This document shows positions 62,465 to 64,000 of a stretch of DNA of 64,000 nucleotides, in pieces. The position numbers and the translations under genes are program-made. The notes under the pieces were generated by a model, which ran no database searches, was not told the DNA's origin, and saw only the letters and a list, made by a program, of their open reading frames with translations. The DNA comes from Christiangramia crocea (GTDB lineage: Bacteria; Bacteroidota; Bacteroidia; Flavobacteriales; Flavobacteriaceae). The first letter of the stretch is position 1. Each line of letters starts with the position of its first letter. The stretch lies in NCBI RefSeq assembly GCF_022410465.1, contig NZ_JAJSON010000024.1, forward strand, positions 62,001 to 126,000. Direction: 5' to 3'.

Positions 62465-62947
62465 ATGCTCACAATAATCGCTGCAGCGGCAGAGAACAAT
62501 GCTTTGGGAAAGGATAACGACCTGGTCTGGCATCTTCCTGACGATTTTAAAAGATTTAAAAGGCTTACATCCGGTCATCATATCATAATGGGAAGAAAGA
62601 CCTTCGAATCTTTTCCGAAATTACTTCCTGACCGCACACATGTCATCATCACGCGAAAAAAAGATTATAAGCCGCAAGGTACAATCGTAGTTCACTCTCT
62701 TGAAGAAGCCATAAGGGTTTCGAAACTGGATGAACAAGCTTTTATTATTGGCGGAGGGGAAATCTACAAAATGGCTATGAATACAGCCGATAAAATTGAA
62801 CTGACCCGCGTTCATGGTGAATTTGATGCAGACACCTTCTTTCCTGAAGTTGATAAAAGCAAATGGGAACTCGTAAAAGAACAGTACCATGAAAAAGACG
62901 AAAGACATAAATATGCCTTTACTTATCTAACCTATGAACGGAAATAG
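62465..62947 (+). CDS. folA: dihydrofolate reductase
   Basis: 160 residues: MLTIIAAAAENNALGKDNDLVWHLPDDFKRFKRLT (landmark LVWHLPDDFKRFK), GRKTFESFPKLLPDR and IIGGGEIYKMAM. It regenerates THF after thyA. It overlaps the next gene by 14 bp. Confidence 0.95.
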   Translation: MLTIIAAAAENNALGKDNDLVWHLPDDFKRFKRLTSGHHIIMGRKTFESFPKLLPDRTHVIITRKKDYKPQGTIVVHSLEEAIRVSKLDEQAFIIGGGEIYKMAMNTADKIELTRVHGEFDADTFFPEVDKSKWELVKEQYHEKDERHKYAFTYLTYERK

Positions 62948-63794
62948 AAGGGAAGAGTTCTTAAGACAAATAGCAGAAGAAAACGGAATAAATTATAAAA
63001 GTTCCTCTCCCTTAAGTGGGGGGGATATTAATGAGGTATACCTTTTAGAAGGCCAATCAGAGAAATTTGTTGTTAAAATTAACAGTGCTTATCGTTTCCC
63101 TGGAATGTTTGAAGCTGAAAAATCTGGGCTTGAAAAACTGGCAGAACCTAAGATAATTGACGTTCCCAAGGCGGTAGCAGTAGGCAAGGCCGGTGAAAGA
63201 GCCTATCTGATCCTTGAATATAAAAGTGAAGGCCGGAAAATTTCCAGTTTCTGGAAGAGCTTTGGAGAACAAATGGCTGCTTTACATAAAACCACTTCAG
63301 ATAATTTCGGGCTGGAGAAGGATAATTTTATTGGAAGTCTTCCGCAGTATAATGACAAAAAAGCCAGGGCAGCGGAATTCTACATCAGCATGCGGCTTCA
63401 TCCACAGATAAAAATGGCTGAAGAAAAAGGCTTTCAACTGAATGTCTCAGACAATTTTTATAAGACCTGTGAACAACTTATCCCATCAGAAAGACCTTCA
63501 CTTATTCACGGTGATCTCTGGAACGGGAATTACCTGGTGAATTCAGATGGTCTCCCCTGTCTCATCGATCCTGCAGTTGCATTCGCTCCCCGGGAAATGG
63601 ACCTTGGAATGATGAAATTATTTGGAGGTTTTGATGATCAACTATTCCAGATTTACAACGAAACTTTTCCTCTTGAACCCGGCTGGAAAAAAAGGATTCC
63701 GCTATGGCAACTATATTATTTACTGGTTCACCTCAACATTTTTGGCGCAGGTTACAGATCCCAGGTCACTTCGATTATTAAAAGCTTCAGCTGA
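62934..63794 (+). CDS. fructosamine kinase family protein
   Basis: 286 residues of the fructosamine/ketosamine-3-kinase (aminoglycoside phosphotransferase-like) fold: SPLSGGDINEVYLLE, catalytic region LIHGDLWNGNYLV and metal-binding LIDPAVAFAPREMDLGMMKLFGGF (landmark IDPAVAFAPREMDL). It phosphorylates protein-bound or low-molecular-weight ketosamines for repair. Confidence 0.9.
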   Translation: MNGNRREEFLRQIAEENGINYKSSSPLSGGDINEVYLLEGQSEKFVVKINSAYRFPGMFEAEKSGLEKLAEPKIIDVPKAVAVGKAGERAYLILEYKSEGRKISSFWKSFGEQMAALHKTTSDNFGLEKDNFIGSLPQYNDKKARAAEFYISMRLHPQIKMAEEKGFQLNVSDNFYKTCEQLIPSERPSLIHGDLWNGNYLVNSDGLPCLIDPAVAFAPREMDLGMMKLFGGFDDQLFQIYNETFPLEPGWKKRIPLWQLYYLLVHLNIFGAGYRSQVTSIIKSFS

Positions 63795-63890
63795 TTTTAC
63801 AATTCTTAACACCGCTACTTCTTTTTTTAGGAGTTCCTTAGCGCAAAAGCCAGTCTTCCTAAAGTATATTAATAACAAATAAAATTGATT

Positions 63891-64000
63891 ATGAGTACGA
63901 AAAATTTATATGACAAGGAAGCAAGAGAAAAGATCAAATCTTTGGTCGAGGATATCAAAACGGGAATTCTCGTGACAGATATGCTCTCTAAACCTTTAAG
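63891..64000 (+). CDS. start of a probable pyridoxamine-5'-phosphate-oxidase-like protein (3' end outside window)
   Basis: The frame from ATG 63891 is open to the window edge (36 codons). DKEAREKIKSLVEDIKTGIL resembles the N-terminus of the general-stress PPOX-like flavoproteins (usual form: ...KIKELAKDIDIAML.). Too short for certainty. Confidence 0.6.
   Translation, partial: MSTKNLYDKEAREKIKSLVEDIKTGILVTDMLSKPL

Noticed and set aside
1-64000. tRNA genes, rRNA, CRISPR arrays, insertion sequences, phage or secretion-type toxin clusters
   Set aside because: None of their signatures (cloverleaf with CCA-end, regular spacer repeats, transposase or integrase motifs) was seen. The window is housekeeping DNA.

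Overview
The window looks like chromosomal core-genome DNA of a marine-type member of the Flavobacteriaceae (Bacteroidota), probably Gramella/Christiangramia-like. Family-level evidence is the gliding gene gldA, a DUF5686 outer-membrane protein, a MetX-aspartokinase-homoserine dehydrogenase fusion, a split MetH, a membrane pyrophosphatase, moderate-to-low GC, and several textbook Bacteroidota promoters (TTTG or TTGG, 18-20 nt, then TAnnTTTG). The genus is inference. No phage, insertion sequence, CRISPR array, tRNA or rRNA was seen.

Layout. 1-4.4 kb: the end of an unknown gene, then a translationally coupled aromatic operon on the minus strand (pheA, aminotransferase, tyrA, DAHP synthase-chorismate mutase). 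4.5-7.4 kb: gldA, a DUF2807 lipoprotein and a PagL-like lipid A deacylase. 7.4-28.6 kb: an almost unbroken minus-strand sulfur block. Read 5' to 3' it runs metY, the metX-AK-HSD fusion, metZ, an Rrf2 regulator, DUF2061, cysH, cysD, cysN, sulfite reductase, cobA, a precorrin-2 dehydrogenase, a ferredoxin/flavodoxin-NADP reductase, SRPBCC, OsmC, metH (two genes) and metF. metK (29 kb) diverges from metY. 30-38 kb: acyl-CoA dehydrogenase, a 2-hydroxyacid dehydrogenase, UspA, a Thr/Ser dehydratase, an SLC13 permease, a deoxynucleoside kinase and a fatty acid hydroxylase. 38-43 kb: App1-like protein and an NHEJ operon (Rho-N-like protein, Ku, LigD). 43-55 kb: both kinds of pyrophosphatase, DUF5686, pdhB, etfBA, a bifunctional nuclease and a nucleoside transporter. 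55-64 kb: YihY, thyA, two secreted TonB-C proteins, egtB-egtD, DUF427, a class V aminotransferase, folA and a fructosamine-kinase-like protein.

The most notable content lies in the leaders. Four short, previously unannotated-looking leader peptides carry runs of exactly the amino acids made by the operon they precede. They are a Phe/Tyr leader before pheA (core FYYFYFYF), two tandem Met/Cys leaders before metY, and one Met/Cys leader between cysN and sulfite reductase. Each is followed by an intrinsic terminator, and each has a segment just after its regulatory codons that can pair with the terminator's 5' side, which is the layout of classical trp/his-type attenuation. The same sulfur block also has a canonical SAM-I riboswitch before metH and a probable variant SAM riboswitch before metK. 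The window therefore seems to combine ribosome-mediated attenuation (charged Met/Cys tRNA), SAM sensing and an Rrf2 repressor over one pathway running from sulfate to S-adenosylmethionine.
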